64,000 nucleotides of DNA. Origin: CADEEL01 sp050246475 (GTDB taxonomy: Bacteria; Pseudomonadota; Alphaproteobacteria; Caulobacterales; Aquidulcibacteraceae). The notes beneath the pieces were generated by a model. It was not told the origin of the DNA. It made no database searches and saw only the letters and a program-made list of their open reading frames with translations. Below are positions 34,771-43,239 of this stretch, piece after piece (position 1 is the first letter of the stretch; the number at the start of each line of letters is the position of its first letter). The translations under genes and the position numbers were made by a program. The stretch lies in contig JBFWVZ010000001.1 of NCBI GenBank assembly GCA_050246475.1, positions 62,001 to 126,000 of the forward strand, given 5' to 3'.

Positions 34771-35499
34771 TCAATTCTCCAGAGAATAGCCCAGATCACG
34801 CATCGTCTTTGCCGCTATCCCTTGGAAAATCGCCAGCTCTTCCGGCGTCGTGTCATTGCGCCACCGGCCGGTGGCGTTGAAGAGCGGCTGGTTGATCTGC
34901 CAATTTCGATTGCGTTTGTGGTTGTCGCCGACCAGGGGGGCGGCGTTGTCGGCCGGACGAACGTCGGAGTCCCACCACGTACGGCGACGTTCGTGATGAC
35001 TGAGCATCGCCGCGTCGAAGGCCAACCCCAGGTATGCGCAAATCCGCTCCGCAGCCGCGCGAGTATTTCCCACGAGGTCCTCGTATCGCACGGCAAGCAC
35101 TCGGTGACGTTCCGGGAAGTCCAGGTAAGCGCGATTGAACGTCACCCACTGCTTCGCGGCGGTTGAGTAGTCGCCGAGGCGTTTCGCAGATGAAATAGAG
35201 GCGTCCCTTCCGTCACGAGTCATGAAAATGACCTTTGCGCCGGGAAAGAGCGTGAATATCCGCGCAAGATACCTGACGTGGACAGGCGTCTTTTCGGCCA
35301 CATATCGTACGTCGGGAATCGCAAAGCGGGCGCGCCATTGCTCAACTTCGGACAGAAGTTCAGCATCATCGCGCAGGCGATGAAACACGCCGGTCTCAAC
35401 CGGGACCGCTGCGATCTCGCTATGCGAATCGAGAATTGCTAGCAGCAGAGTCGTGCCGCTGTGGCCGCCGCCACAAACAAAGATGTGATTCTGTTTCAA
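34771..35499 (-). CDS. Sulfotransferase family protein, lower GC
   Basis: A 242-residue PAPS-dependent sulfotransferase. The 5'-phosphosulfate loop GGGHSGTTLL is at 10-19 and the 3'-phosphate site MTRDGRDASISSAKR at about 98-112, with YEDLVGN further on. TTG 35499 is chosen because AGAGGCGG precedes it; TTG 35514 is the alternative. Two 60-base lines that I counted have 31 and 34 G+C, against 44 in the helicase gene next to it, and codons ending in A or T are frequent, suggesting acquisition by transfer. It sits beside a tRNA gene, a usual entry point. Acceptor unknown (surface glycan is plausible). Confidence 0.85.
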   Translation of the reverse strand: MKQNHIFVCGGGHSGTTLLLAILDSHSEIAAVPVETGVFHRLRDDAELLSEVEQWRARFAIPDVRYVAEKTPVHVRYLARIFTLFPGAKVIFMTRDGRDASISSAKRLGDYSTAAKQWVTFNRAYLDFPERHRVLAVRYEDLVGNTRAAAERICAYLGLAFDAAMLSHHERRRTWWDSDVRPADNAAPLVGDNHKRNRNWQINQPLFNATGRWRNDTTPEELAIFQGIAAKTMRDLGYSLEN

Positions 35500-35520
35500 C
35501 CGACCGCCTCTCAAACGAAG

Positions 35521-35607
35521 TTATTTCTTGGCGCCGGTGGCGGGCTTGGCCTTCTCCTTCTTCGGCTTCCGCTTCTCTTTGTTGGACCGCATTTGACCTT
35601 TGGCCAT
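35521..35607 (-). CDS. 28-residue Lys-rich small protein
   Basis: A very short gene encoding MAKGQMRSNKEKRKPKKEK and nine more residues ending in GAKK. Twelve of 28 residues are Lys or Arg, with no hydrophobic core. GAGGAGG lies at ideal distance before ATG 35607, supporting translation. Small basic proteins with this opening occur in other alphaproteobacteria as far as I recall; a nucleic-acid or ribosome contact is a guess. It is upstream of the sulfotransferase and downstream of tRNA-Gly, all leftward. Confidence 0.72.
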   Translation of the reverse strand: MAKGQMRSNKEKRKPKKEKAKPATGAKK

Positions 35608-35661
35608 GACGAAGCCTCCTCGCGAGCGCGCGAGCTTATTCTTGATTCCGGCTGAGGAAAA

Positions 35662-35736
35662 TGGAGCGGGCGAAGAGATTTGAACTCTCGACCCTCACGT
35701 TGGCAACGTGATGCTCTACCCCTGAGCTACGCCCGC
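35662..35736 (-). tRNA. tRNA-Gly (GCC)
   Basis: The minus strand reads a complete cloverleaf: acceptor GCGGGCG pairing with CGCCCGC, D arm GCTC...GAGC, anticodon stem TCACG/CGTGA around TTGCCAA (anticodon GCC), T arm GAGAG-TTCAAAT-CTCTT, discriminator T and an encoded CCA. All stems pair. Confidence 0.96.
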
Positions 35737-35837
35737 GTCCGTTGGGTATGGGCGCGACGCGCGCGCCCAAGGGGCGCTCATATCGCAAAGGGGCGCGTTT
35801 CGCGCAAGCGCCCTCCTCCGCGGCCCGGCGTTTCGGC

Positions 35838-36593
35838 TTACTCCCCCGGCTTAGCGGCGCGCGGGGGCTTCAGGCGGCGGCGGTTGATGTGGGTTTCGGG
35901 GGCGGCTTCCCCGGCCGGCGTCTGGCCCTTGAAGTAATCGCGCTGCCAGCCTTGCTTGACCGTCTCCTCATCGCGCTTTTCGAGGCCCGTGAGGAATTTC
36001 GAGCGGCTCTCGCCCCAGCCCAAATAATCCCCGTGAAGTTTCTTATCGTCGGCAAGGCGCTTCACCAGCGGCTCGACGTCATCGATCGCCGCGTGCGGCA
36101 CGGGCATCACAAAGCACATCGGCTCGCCCTTCTCGAAGCGGACGATGCCGGGGCGCGTGAAGCGCCAATTCATGGTGAAGGGAAACGGGAGCCAATCGGT
36201 CTCCACGATGCCGGTCAGCGGCTGGATGCCGTCCTTGATGTGATTGGGCGGGCCGCCGACCCAGAGATCCCAGCCCGGATCGGTGCGGAAGAGATAGCCG
36301 GTGTGGAAGGTCAGCACGCCGTGGGAAAAGTGCGAGACGGCCCAGCGCTGCAGCTGCTCAGGGGTCGTATCGCCATCGGGATCGATGCGGATGTCTTTCG
36401 AGTGGGTCCCGCCGGTCCAGCTCGCCGTGAAGGAGACCGGCGAGAGGATCTCCCATCCAGTCGTGTTGGCGACAACGAGCGGCAGGCAACGGTAAGGGTG
36501 GCGGGCGTGGAACGCATCCATCCAGTCGCGATCGGGGCGGCCGGGGATCATCTCGGCGGGCTGACCCTCCACGGTGTAGCAGGTGAGCTTCAT
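35838..36593 (-). CDS. DUF6065 family protein
   Basis: A 251-residue cytoplasmic protein rich in Trp and Pro, with RPDRDWMDAFHARHPYRC near residue 22 and repeated aromatic motifs (SHGVLTFHTGYLFRT, GGPPNHIKDGIQPLTGIVET). I recognise the pattern of the DUF6065 family, whose function is unknown; members are often near glycan or hydroxylase genes. ATG 36593 is chosen (ATG 36605 possible). It is divergent from the editing-domain gene with a 47-bp gap. Confidence 0.68.
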   Translation of the reverse strand: MKLTCYTVEGQPAEMIPGRPDRDWMDAFHARHPYRCLPLVVANTTGWEILSPVSFTASWTGGTHSKDIRIDPDGDTTPEQLQRWAVSHFSHGVLTFHTGYLFRTDPGWDLWVGGPPNHIKDGIQPLTGIVETDWLPFPFTMNWRFTRPGIVRFEKGEPMCFVMPVPHAAIDDVEPLVKRLADDKKLHGDYLGWGESRSKFLTGLEKRDEETVKQGWQRDYFKGQTPAGEAAPETHINRRRLKPPRAAKPGE

Positions 36594-36640
36594 CGGCCCC
36601 GCCATAGACGAGCGCGGCGCGATGCGCCAAGGGCTTCCCC

Positions 36641-37213
36641 ATGCGCCAACCGCCGCCCGCCACGGAAGCCGAGCTTTTCGCACGGTTCGACGCGCTGGGG
36701 ATCGCGCACCGGACGACGCGGCATCCGCCGGTCTTTACGGTCGCGGAGAGCGCCTTCGTGAAGGAGACGATCCCGGGCGGACACACCAAGAACCTCTTCC
36801 TCAAGGACAAGAAGGGCCTCATCGGCCTCCTCTCCGCGCACGCGGAGACGAAAATCGATCTGAACGCGGCGGCCAAGCTCATGGGCATGGGGCGGCCGAG
36901 CTTCGGGTCGCCCGACTTGCTGATGGAGGCGCTGGGCGTCACGCCCGGTTCGGTGACGGCGTTCGCACTTATCAACGACACGCTCAACCGCGTGCGCTTC
37001 GCGCTGGACGCCGCGCTCCTCGATCACGATCCGATCAATTTTCATCCGCTGAAGAACGACGCGACGACGGGCGTTTCGCCCGCGGGCTTCCTGCGCTTCC
37101 TCGAAGCGACCGGGCGCCGCCCCACCCTTCTGGCGTTCGATCCCGATGGGACGCCGCGCCTCGTTGAAGGCGAAGCTGGCGGCGACCATTTAAGGGCCGC
37201 AGAGCGAGGCTAG
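36641..37213 (+). CDS. YbaK/ProXp-ala-type aminoacyl-tRNA deacylase
   Basis: A 190-residue stand-alone editing domain related to the INS domain of prolyl-tRNA synthetase. The conserved Lys in FVKETIPGGHTKNLFLKDKK marks the active site, with GRPSFGSPDLLMEALGVTPG as in ProX/ProXp-ala, which removes alanine mischarged on tRNA-Pro. Bacterial length and motifs fit. It lies 5 bp before the thioredoxin-TPR gene, in the same direction. Confidence 0.87.
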   Translation: MRQPPPATEAELFARFDALGIAHRTTRHPPVFTVAESAFVKETIPGGHTKNLFLKDKKGLIGLLSAHAETKIDLNAAAKLMGMGRPSFGSPDLLMEALGVTPGSVTAFALINDTLNRVRFALDAALLDHDPINFHPLKNDATTGVSPAGFLRFLEATGRRPTLLAFDPDGTPRLVEGEAGGDHLRAAERG

Positions 37214-37218
37214 CACGC

Positions 37219-38121
37219 ATGACCCTTTACGCAGACGGCCTGGACCCAGCGGGCGGCGATCCGATCAAGGACGGCAGCGACCAAGGCTTCATGGCCGACG
37301 TCATCCAGGAATCGCAGAAGCAGCCCGTGATCGTGGATTTCTGGGCGCCGTGGTGCGGGCCGTGCCGGCAGCTTGGACCCGCGCTTGAAAAGAACGTGCG
37401 CGCGGCCAAAGGCAAGGTGAAGCTCGTCAAGATCAACATCGACGAGAACCCGCAGATCGCGGGCCAGCTGGGCGTGCGCTCAATCCCCGCGGTCTATGCA
37501 TTTCAGAACGGCCAGCCGGTGGACGGCTTCATGGGCGCGGTGCCTGAAAGCCAGATCAAGCTCTTCATCGACCGCTTGAGCGGCGCGGGAAACGCCGAGG
37601 ACATCGTCGAGCTTTTGAAGGCCGGGCAAGAGAGCCTCGCGCTCGGCGATCTGGGCGGGGCGGCGCAGAGCTACGCGATGGCGCTGCAGCTCGATCCGGA
37701 GAACGCCAAAGCGCTCGCGGGCATGGCGCGCTGCTACATCGCGGGCGGCGAGCCGGAGCAAGCGCGGCAGCTGATCGAGAGCTTGACCGAGGATAAGCAG
37801 AAGGATCCCGACGTCGCGGGCGTCAAAGCGGCGCTGGAGCTTTCAAGCGGCGCCGACGCGGGCGACGCGAACGCGCTCAAGGCGGCCGTCGAGCAGACGC
37901 CGGGCGATCATCAAGCGCGGTTCGATCTTGCGAATGCGCTCGCGGCGCGCGGCGATCTTTCGGGCGCGGTCGATCATTTGCTCGCCATCGTCGAGCGCGA
38001 CCGCGCGTGGAACGACGAAGCGGCGCGCAAGCAACTGGTGAAAATTTTCGAGGCGGCGGGGCCTGCCTCCGATGTGGCCAAGAGCGGGCGGCGCAGACTT
38101 TCAGCGCTGCTCTTCTCTTAA
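37219..38121 (+). CDS. Thioredoxin-TPR co-chaperone (CnoX/YbbN-like)
   Basis: A 300-residue protein with an N-terminal thioredoxin domain (WCGPC at 45-49, both redox Cys46 and Cys49 present) and a C-terminal TPR-like region (about 125-300; LGDLGGAAQSYAMALQLDPENAKAL). CnoX proteins protect substrates from oxidation in bleach stress and hand them to GroEL. Presence of the intact CxxC agrees with an active thioredoxin, as in alphaproteobacterial CnoX. Same direction as its neighbours. Confidence 0.9.
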   Translation: MTLYADGLDPAGGDPIKDGSDQGFMADVIQESQKQPVIVDFWAPWCGPCRQLGPALEKNVRAAKGKVKLVKINIDENPQIAGQLGVRSIPAVYAFQNGQPVDGFMGAVPESQIKLFIDRLSGAGNAEDIVELLKAGQESLALGDLGGAAQSYAMALQLDPENAKALAGMARCYIAGGEPEQARQLIESLTEDKQKDPDVAGVKAALELSSGADAGDANALKAAVEQTPGDHQARFDLANALAARGDLSGAVDHLLAIVERDRAWNDEAARKQLVKIFEAAGPASDVAKSGRRRLSALLFS

Positions 38122-38187
38122 TCCACTTCACTGGACGCGATTGCCTTTCACGCGGCGCGGCGCATCTAAGGGAGCCGAAGGAGCGCC

Positions 38188-38832
38188 ATGCCGACAGCGC
38201 GCAGAACCAGCGAATTGCCGCGGACCATTCCTGTCTTTCCGCTCGGCGGCGCGATCCTCTTTCCGCGCGGCACGCTGCCGCTCAACATTTTCGAGCCGCG
38301 TTATCTCAACATGGTGGACGATGCGCTGGCGGGAACGCGCGTCATCGGGATGATCCAACCTGCGCACGGCGATCCGATGCATCCGCCGCTCATGGAGATC
38401 GGCACGCTGGGGCGGGTGACCGCGTTCGCCGAGACGGACGACGGACGCTACCTCATCACGCTCTCGGGGCTGGCGCGCTTCCGCGTGGAGCAGGAAATCG
38501 AGGCGGGCACGCCTTACCGGCAAGTGATCGCGACGTACGAAGATTATGCGGACGATCTGCGCGCGGCCGAAGGAGGCCTCGGCGTCGATCGCGAACGGCT
38601 CTCGGCGGCGCTGGCGCAGTACGGCGCGGCGCGCGGGTTCAAGATCGATTGGAGCGCCGTCGATGAAGCCGCGCCGGAGGCGCTTGTGCACGCGGTGGCG
38701 ACGCTTTGCCCGTTCGACATCGCCGCCAAGCAGGCGCTCCTCGAGGCGCCGACCTTGACGGAGCGGGCCGCGGCGCTCATCGCGATCCTTGAAACGGATT
38801 CCGGACGCGACGGCGCCAGCCCCTTGCAGTGA
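38188..38832 (+). CDS. LON substrate-binding-domain protein
   Basis: A 214-residue protein consisting of the N-terminal (substrate-binding) domain of Lon without ATPase or protease parts. Seen: RTIPVFPLGGAILFPRGTLP, then LNIFEPRYLNMVDDAL and the later IGTLGRVTAFAETDDGRYL. Such proteins are common in alphaproteobacteria, usually followed by a Trm112 gene, as here. Role unknown, possibly an adaptor for quality control. Its stop overlaps the alternative GTG start of the next gene. Confidence 0.88.
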   Translation: MPTARRTSELPRTIPVFPLGGAILFPRGTLPLNIFEPRYLNMVDDALAGTRVIGMIQPAHGDPMHPPLMEIGTLGRVTAFAETDDGRYLITLSGLARFRVEQEIEAGTPYRQVIATYEDYADDLRAAEGGLGVDRERLSAALAQYGAARGFKIDWSAVDEAAPEALVHAVATLCPFDIAAKQALLEAPTLTERAAALIAILETDSGRDGASPLQ

Positions 38833-38840
38833 GCGAGGCG

Positions 38841-39023
38841 ATGAACGAGCCCGACCCGAAACTTTTGGAGGTGCTGGTGTGCCCGCAATCGCGCACGGCG
38901 CTTCGCTACGATCGCGAGAAGCAGGAGCTCGTCAGCGATTCCGCGCGGCTCGCTTATCCGATCCGCGACGGCGTGCCGATCCTCGTCGCCGACGCGGCGC
39001 GCGAATTGGGAGCGAACGAGTGA
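38841..39023 (+). CDS. Trm112 family protein
   Basis: A 60-residue zinc-ribbon-like protein of the Trm112/YcaR family, with LLEVLVCPQSRTALRYD and YPIRDGVPILVADAAREL. Eukaryotic Trm112 activates methyltransferases; a SAM methyltransferase gene lies two genes downstream. Only one Cys of the zinc site remains (VCPQS), as in many bacterial members. ATG 38841 has GAGG close before it; GTG 38829 overlapping the previous stop is an alternative. Confidence 0.87.
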   Translation: MNEPDPKLLEVLVCPQSRTALRYDREKQELVSDSARLAYPIRDGVPILVADAARELGANE

Positions 39024-39361
39024 GCAAGCCTTGGCCCAGCGAGCTCGTTTTTCAACGCGGCGCAAAAGCGCTGGCGATTGCGTTCGACGACGGCGCGCGT
39101 TTTTTGATTCCATTCGAATTGCTGCGCGTCGAGAGCCCATCGGCGGAAGTGCGCGGGCATGGCGGCGGACCCCTCCCCGCGATCGCAGGCAAGGAAGGCG
39201 TGTCCGTGAAAGACGCCTTCCCCGTCGGGCGCTATGCGGTGCGGATCGCGTTCGACGACGGGCACGAGACGGGGCTCTATTCGTGGGATCTTCTTTATGA
39301 ACTCGGGCGCGATCGCGACGCGCGCATGGCGGCGCACAACAAGCGGATTGGACGAACATGA
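39020..39361 (+). CDS. DUF971 (GBBH-like N-terminal) protein
   Basis: A 113-residue DUF971 protein, the beta-domain also found at the N-terminus of gamma-butyrobetaine hydroxylase. Seen: LAIAFDDGARFLIPFELLRVESP and YAVRIAFDDGHETGLYSWDLL. GTG 39020 overlaps the Trm112 stop (GTGA) and the gene's own stop overlaps the next ATG, so the four genes from 38188 to 39993 form one coupled operon. Family members are implicated in iron-sulfur or redox contexts, without firm function. Confidence 0.83.
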   Translation: MSKPWPSELVFQRGAKALAIAFDDGARFLIPFELLRVESPSAEVRGHGGGPLPAIAGKEGVSVKDAFPVGRYAVRIAFDDGHETGLYSWDLLYELGRDRDARMAAHNKRIGRT

Positions 39362-39993
39362 GTGAGAGAGACGCGCGCTTCTGGGACAAGACGGCACGCA
39401 AATACGCGGCAAGCCCCGTCGCCGACGAAGCCGCCTTCGAACGAACGCTCGAGCGCACCCGCCATTATCTGAAGCCGAGCGACAGCGTGCTCGAGTTCGG
39501 ATGCGGCACGGGCAGCGCGGCGCTGAAGCTCGCGCCCTCGGCGGCGCGTTACGTGGGCAGCGATATTTCAGGCGAGATGATCGCCATCGCGCGTGAGAAA
39601 GCGCAAGCGGCGGGGCTCGCAAATCTCTCCTTCGAACAAGCGGTGATGAATGCGCCGCCGTGGCCCGCGGGCTCCTTCGACGCGATACTCGGCTTCAACA
39701 TCGTGCATCTCGTGGAGGACCGCCCGCGCGTGTTGGAAAACGTCCGCAACCTACTGAAGCCCGGCGGTGTGTTCGTCAGCAAAACGTTCTGCCTCAAGGA
39801 TTCGAACCCGCTCTTTCGTGTGCTCGTTCCGGTGATGCAGGCAGTGGGGATGGCGCCGACTGTCTCCTTCCTTTCGGCGGACCAGCTGGCGCGCGAGATC
39901 GAGGCGGCAGGCTTCACCATCGTCGAGACGCAGCGTCATGGATCGAAGACGCGCGACTCGCGGCCCTTCATCGTGGCGCGTAAGACCAGCTAG
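39358..39993 (+). CDS. Class I SAM-dependent methyltransferase
   Basis: A 211-residue methyltransferase. SAM motif I is VLEFGCGTGSAALKLAP, the acidic strand end VGSDISGEMIAI, and the motif IV region DAILGFNIVHLVEDRP. Family 11-type fold; substrate unknown. The ATGA overlap couples it to the DUF971 gene, and a Trm112 protein is encoded in the same operon, which may be its activator. It converges on the hydroxylase gene with a 4-bp overlap. Confidence 0.87.
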   Translation: MSERDARFWDKTARKYAASPVADEAAFERTLERTRHYLKPSDSVLEFGCGTGSAALKLAPSAARYVGSDISGEMIAIAREKAQAAGLANLSFEQAVMNAPPWPAGSFDAILGFNIVHLVEDRPRVLENVRNLLKPGGVFVSKTFCLKDSNPLFRVLVPVMQAVGMAPTVSFLSADQLAREIEAAGFTIVETQRHGSKTRDSRPFIVARKTS

Positions 39994-41276
39994 GCCGCGA
40001 GGCTTTCGCCTTTCAGCAACTTCGGCAAATTGCCGGCCGCGCCGCCCGCGGCGCGCATGAAGAAGCGGCGCGCTGGGCCGGCCGCGTTCACCGCGGCCAT
40101 GCCTAGATCGCGCGCGAGGCGGATGGGCGCGCGGTCGTTGGAGAAGAGGCGATCGAAAAAATCGGTCGCGTAGGCCATCGACACATTGTCGAAGCGGCGC
40201 CAGCGCTCGTAGCGCACGAGCGCGCTTTCATCGCCGGCGTCGAGCCCGAGCGCGGCGCAATCGGCGATGCATTCGGCGAGCGCGGCGGCATCCTTCAAGC
40301 CCATATTGAGCCCCTGCCCCGCTATCGGGTGAATGCCGTGCGCGGAATCGCCCGCGAGCGCGGCGCGCGGGGCGATCATCTTCTCGGCCAATTGTAGAGA
40401 AAGCGGATAGGAGAAACGCGGGCCTTCAAGCCAGACATCGCCAAGGAAATCGCCGAAGCGGCGCTTCAGCTCGATGAGGAAATCTTCCTTCGACAGAGCG
40501 AGGATTGCTTCGACGATCTTCGGGGGCTCGGCCCAGACGATGTTGGCGCGATCGCCCGTGAGCGGGAGAATCGCGAACGGGCCGTTGGGCAGGAAGAATT
40601 CATGGGCGACGGCTTCGTGCGGTTTTTCATGGCCGACTGTCGCGACAATGGCGGTGGCTTCGTAGCGCCAGCCGATTGTGCGAATGCCCAATTCGCCGCG
40701 CACGAAAGAGCGCCGCCCATCGCAGCCGACGATGAGATCGCTGCGGATCGTGCTTGCGTCCTTGAGCGAGAGCGTGACGCCGGATGCGTCGCGTTCGAAA
40801 CGCTCCACGCTCATCGGCGCGATGCGGGCGATGTTCGATTTGCGCACGGCTTCATCGAGCGCGAGGCGCAGATGGCGGTTCTCCACCATGTATCCCAGCG
40901 GCTCGGCGCCTTCGGAGAGTTCGCGGCTGTCGAAGAAAAGATGCAGCAGCGACGGCCCGCCCTTGCCGCGCTCACCGAGGGGGCGGCCGTCCGTCACCAT
41001 GATTTTCTCGATGGGCTGGACGACGGGATCGAGCGCCGCGCCAAGACCAAGCGCACGCCACATGCGGTAGTTCGCGAAGGCGATGGCGAACGCGCGGCCG
41101 TCGAAATGTTCGGCCAACGCGGTTTCGGGGGCGGCCGCATCAACGACTGCAACTGAGACGCCGGCCTGATCCAGGGCCAGCGCAAGCGTCAGGCCCACGG
41201 GCCCGCCGCCGACGATGGCGACGTCGCGGCGAATCTCATTTGTGCGGCCGCCGGAGGTCCGAGGTCGTTGCGCCAT
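39990..41276 (-). CDS. UbiH/UbiF family FAD-dependent hydroxylase
   Basis: A 428-residue flavoprotein monooxygenase of the ubiquinone-ring hydroxylase family. FAD loop VAIVGGGPVGLTLALALD, the second motif VGCDGRRSFVRGELGI, and GDSAHGIHPIAGQGLNMGLKD are visible. Which ring carbon it hydroxylates cannot be deduced. ATG 41276 has GGAGCGAGA about 10 bases before it. It is divergent from amtB across a 214-bp gap that contains a degraded C/G-run repeat. Confidence 0.9.
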   Translation of the reverse strand: MAQRPRTSGGRTNEIRRDVAIVGGGPVGLTLALALDQAGVSVAVVDAAAPETALAEHFDGRAFAIAFANYRMWRALGLGAALDPVVQPIEKIMVTDGRPLGERGKGGPSLLHLFFDSRELSEGAEPLGYMVENRHLRLALDEAVRKSNIARIAPMSVERFERDASGVTLSLKDASTIRSDLIVGCDGRRSFVRGELGIRTIGWRYEATAIVATVGHEKPHEAVAHEFFLPNGPFAILPLTGDRANIVWAEPPKIVEAILALSKEDFLIELKRRFGDFLGDVWLEGPRFSYPLSLQLAEKMIAPRAALAGDSAHGIHPIAGQGLNMGLKDAAALAECIADCAALGLDAGDESALVRYERWRRFDNVSMAYATDFFDRLFSNDRAPIRLARDLGMAAVNAAGPARRFFMRAAGGAAGNLPKLLKGESLAA

Positions 41277-41490
41277 CGATTCAGTCTCGCTCCCCCAAGG
41301 GCCGGCGTCGATGCGGCGCCTCGCAGCGCATCAGCTTTGTCATGGGCGCCTAAAATTTAGGCGATGTTGCGGGCGCTCACACGCGCGACCCCCTCCCCGC
41401 TTGCGGGCTGCGAAGGCGGCCCGGTCAATCGCCTCCTCGCCAGGGGACGACGGGCATTGTGTTTGGTCCGCCGCGAGACGGGAGCAGGGC

Positions 41491-42951
41491 ATGAAACAAT
41501 CGACTTTGAAGGCGCCGTGGCGGGCGCTGCGGCTCGGGACCGCGGCGCTGCTGGCGGCGTTCGCACTGGGCGCGGCCGCGCCCGGCGAGAGCTGGGCTCA
41601 AGAAGCGGCGGCGCCGGCTGTTGAGGCCGCGGCGCCGGCAACCACCGAGGCGCCTGCCCCGGTTGTTGAGGAAGCCGCTCCGGCAGTCGCCGAAGAAGCA
41701 GCTGAGCCGGAGGCGACCATGGATAAGGGCGACAACGCCTGGATGATGGTCTCCACGATCCTCGTGCTGGCGATGATCATTCCGGGCCTGGCGCTCTTCT
41801 ATGGCGGCCTGGTGCGCTCAAAGAACATGCTTTCCGTGCTCATGGCGGTTTCGACCTGCGCTGTGATCGGGATGCTGGCATGGGCGTTCTGGGGCTATTC
41901 GCTCGCCTTCACGGACGGGCCCTACAATCTTTTTGTCGGCGGCTTCGACCGGCTCTTCCTCAACGGCGTGACGGCGGACTCAACCGCGGCGACGTTCACG
42001 GACGGCGTCGTCATTCCGGAATTCACGTTCATCGCGTTCCAAATGACGTTCGCGGCGATCACGGCGGCGCTGGTGCTCGGCAGCGTCGCAGAGCGGATGA
42101 AATTCTCCGCGGTCGTCGGGTTTTCAGTGCTTTGGCCGCTCCTCTCCTATTACCCGATCGCGCACATGGTCTGGTGGGCCGGCGGCTATCTCTTCGACAT
42201 GGGCGCGCTCGATTTCGCCGGCGGCACGGTCGTTCACATCAATGCGGGCGTCGCAGGCCTCGTCGGCGCGCTCTTTGTCGGGCGGCGCGCGGGCTATCGC
42301 TCCGAACCTTGGCCGCCGCACTCGCTGGTGATGACCTATATCGGCGCAGCGCTGCTCTGGGTCGGCTGGTTCGGCTTCAACGCCGGGTCCAACCTTGAAG
42401 CGACGGGCGGGGCCTCGCTTGCGGTCATCAACACGTTCCTGGCCACCGCCGCGGCGGGGCTCTCCTGGATCGTCACGGAGTGGGTCACGCGCGGCAAGCC
42501 GAGCATGCTGGGGCTCGCCTCCGGCATCGTCGCAGGGCTCGTGGTCGTCACGCCAGCGGCGGGCCTCGTCGGGCCAATGGGCGCGATCATTCTTGGCCTC
42601 GTCGCCTCGCCGATCGCGGTTCTCTTCTGCTCGGCGATCAAGAACGCGCTCGGCTACGACGACTCGCTCGACGTGTTCGGCATTCACGGCGTGTGCGGGA
42701 TCATCGGCGCCATCGGCACGGGCTTCTTCTACAACCCGGCCTGGGGCGGCGGCGGCGGCGAGGACTATAACATGACCTCGCAAGTCACGACTCAGGCGAT
42801 CGCCGTGGGCGTGTCGTTCGCGTGGTCCTTCGCCGCCAGCGCGATTGTGTTCTTGATCCTGCGGATCGTTCCGGGGCTGCGCGCCTCGCCCGAAAAGCAG
42901 GACGAAGGCCTCGACATCACGGAGCATGGCGAACGCGCCTATCATCCGTAA
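41491..42951 (+). CDS. amtB: Ammonium transporter with signal peptide
   Basis: An Amt/Rh-family ammonium channel of 486 residues. A cleavable signal peptide (about 1-36, ending in ESWAQEA) is followed by an Ala/Pro/Glu-rich linker (37-80), then eleven membrane segments from DNAWMMVSTILVLAMIIPGL. The pore motifs FYGGLVRSKN, GGTVVHINAGVAGLVGAL and FGIHGVCGIIGAIGTG, including the twin His, are present. GGAGCAGGGC precedes ATG 41491. A PII gene (glnK), usually adjacent, is absent here. The long acidic periplasmic extension is unusual but known in this class. Confidence 0.95.
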   Translation: MKQSTLKAPWRALRLGTAALLAAFALGAAAPGESWAQEAAAPAVEAAAPATTEAPAPVVEEAAPAVAEEAAEPEATMDKGDNAWMMVSTILVLAMIIPGLALFYGGLVRSKNMLSVLMAVSTCAVIGMLAWAFWGYSLAFTDGPYNLFVGGFDRLFLNGVTADSTAATFTDGVVIPEFTFIAFQMTFAAITAALVLGSVAERMKFSAVVGFSVLWPLLSYYPIAHMVWWAGGYLFDMGALDFAGGTVVHINAGVAGLVGALFVGRRAGYRSEPWPPHSLVMTYIGAALLWVGWFGFNAGSNLEATGGASLAVINTFLATAAAGLSWIVTEWVTRGKPSMLGLASGIVAGLVVVTPAAGLVGPMGAIILGLVASPIAVLFCSAIKNALGYDDSLDVFGIHGVCGIIGAIGTGFFYNPAWGGGGGEDYNMTSQVTTQAIAVGVSFAWSFAASAIVFLILRIVPGLRASPEKQDEGLDITEHGERAYHP

Positions 42952-42961
42952 CGAAGCAAAG

Positions 42962-42992
42962 TGCGCGCGCGCCCTTCACGCGCGCGCATTTC
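42962..42992 (+). terminator. Hairpin terminator after amtB
   Basis: Perfect 10-bp arms TGCGCGCGCG and CGCGCGCGCA around a 7-base loop, followed by TTTCG, 10 bases after the amtB stop codon. The T-run is short, so its efficiency is uncertain. Confidence 0.6.
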
Positions 42993-43079
42993 GCCCCGCA
43001 TCGTGCGGGTTCTCCTTCCAGAAGACCTTGGGCGCGTTCGTTAAGAGCGCGCCCAATTTTCTTGTTAAGGGGCGATCAA

Positions 43080-43181
43080 GGTTACCGGCGACTACCGCGG
43101 TAGGGCCTTGGGAATCGCGGATTTTCCGCCACAGGTGATGAAACTCGGGACTACCGGCTTACCGTCAACGCCTTGGTAACC
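43080..43181. promoter_or_regulatory. Inverted-repeat-rich region before ftsK
   Basis: The 240-bp gap before ftsK holds a perfect 12-bp palindrome CTACCGCGGTAG (43092-43103), a second copy of its ACTACCG half at 43150, and a long-range inverted pair GGTTACC (43080-43086) / GGTAACC (43175-43181). This cluster probably carries control sites for ftsK transcription; the factor is unknown. Confidence 0.4.
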
Positions 43182-43239
43182 CGGCGGGACGAAGGTCCAT
43201 CCGAAACGCGCCACGAAGCGCGAGGGGCCCGCCCAGCCA

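Noticed and set aside
42952..43239. CtrA-type TTAA-N7-TTAA site before ftsK
   Set aside because: Two TTAA tetramers exist (near 43040 and 43065) but their spacing is about three times too long for the CtrA consensus.
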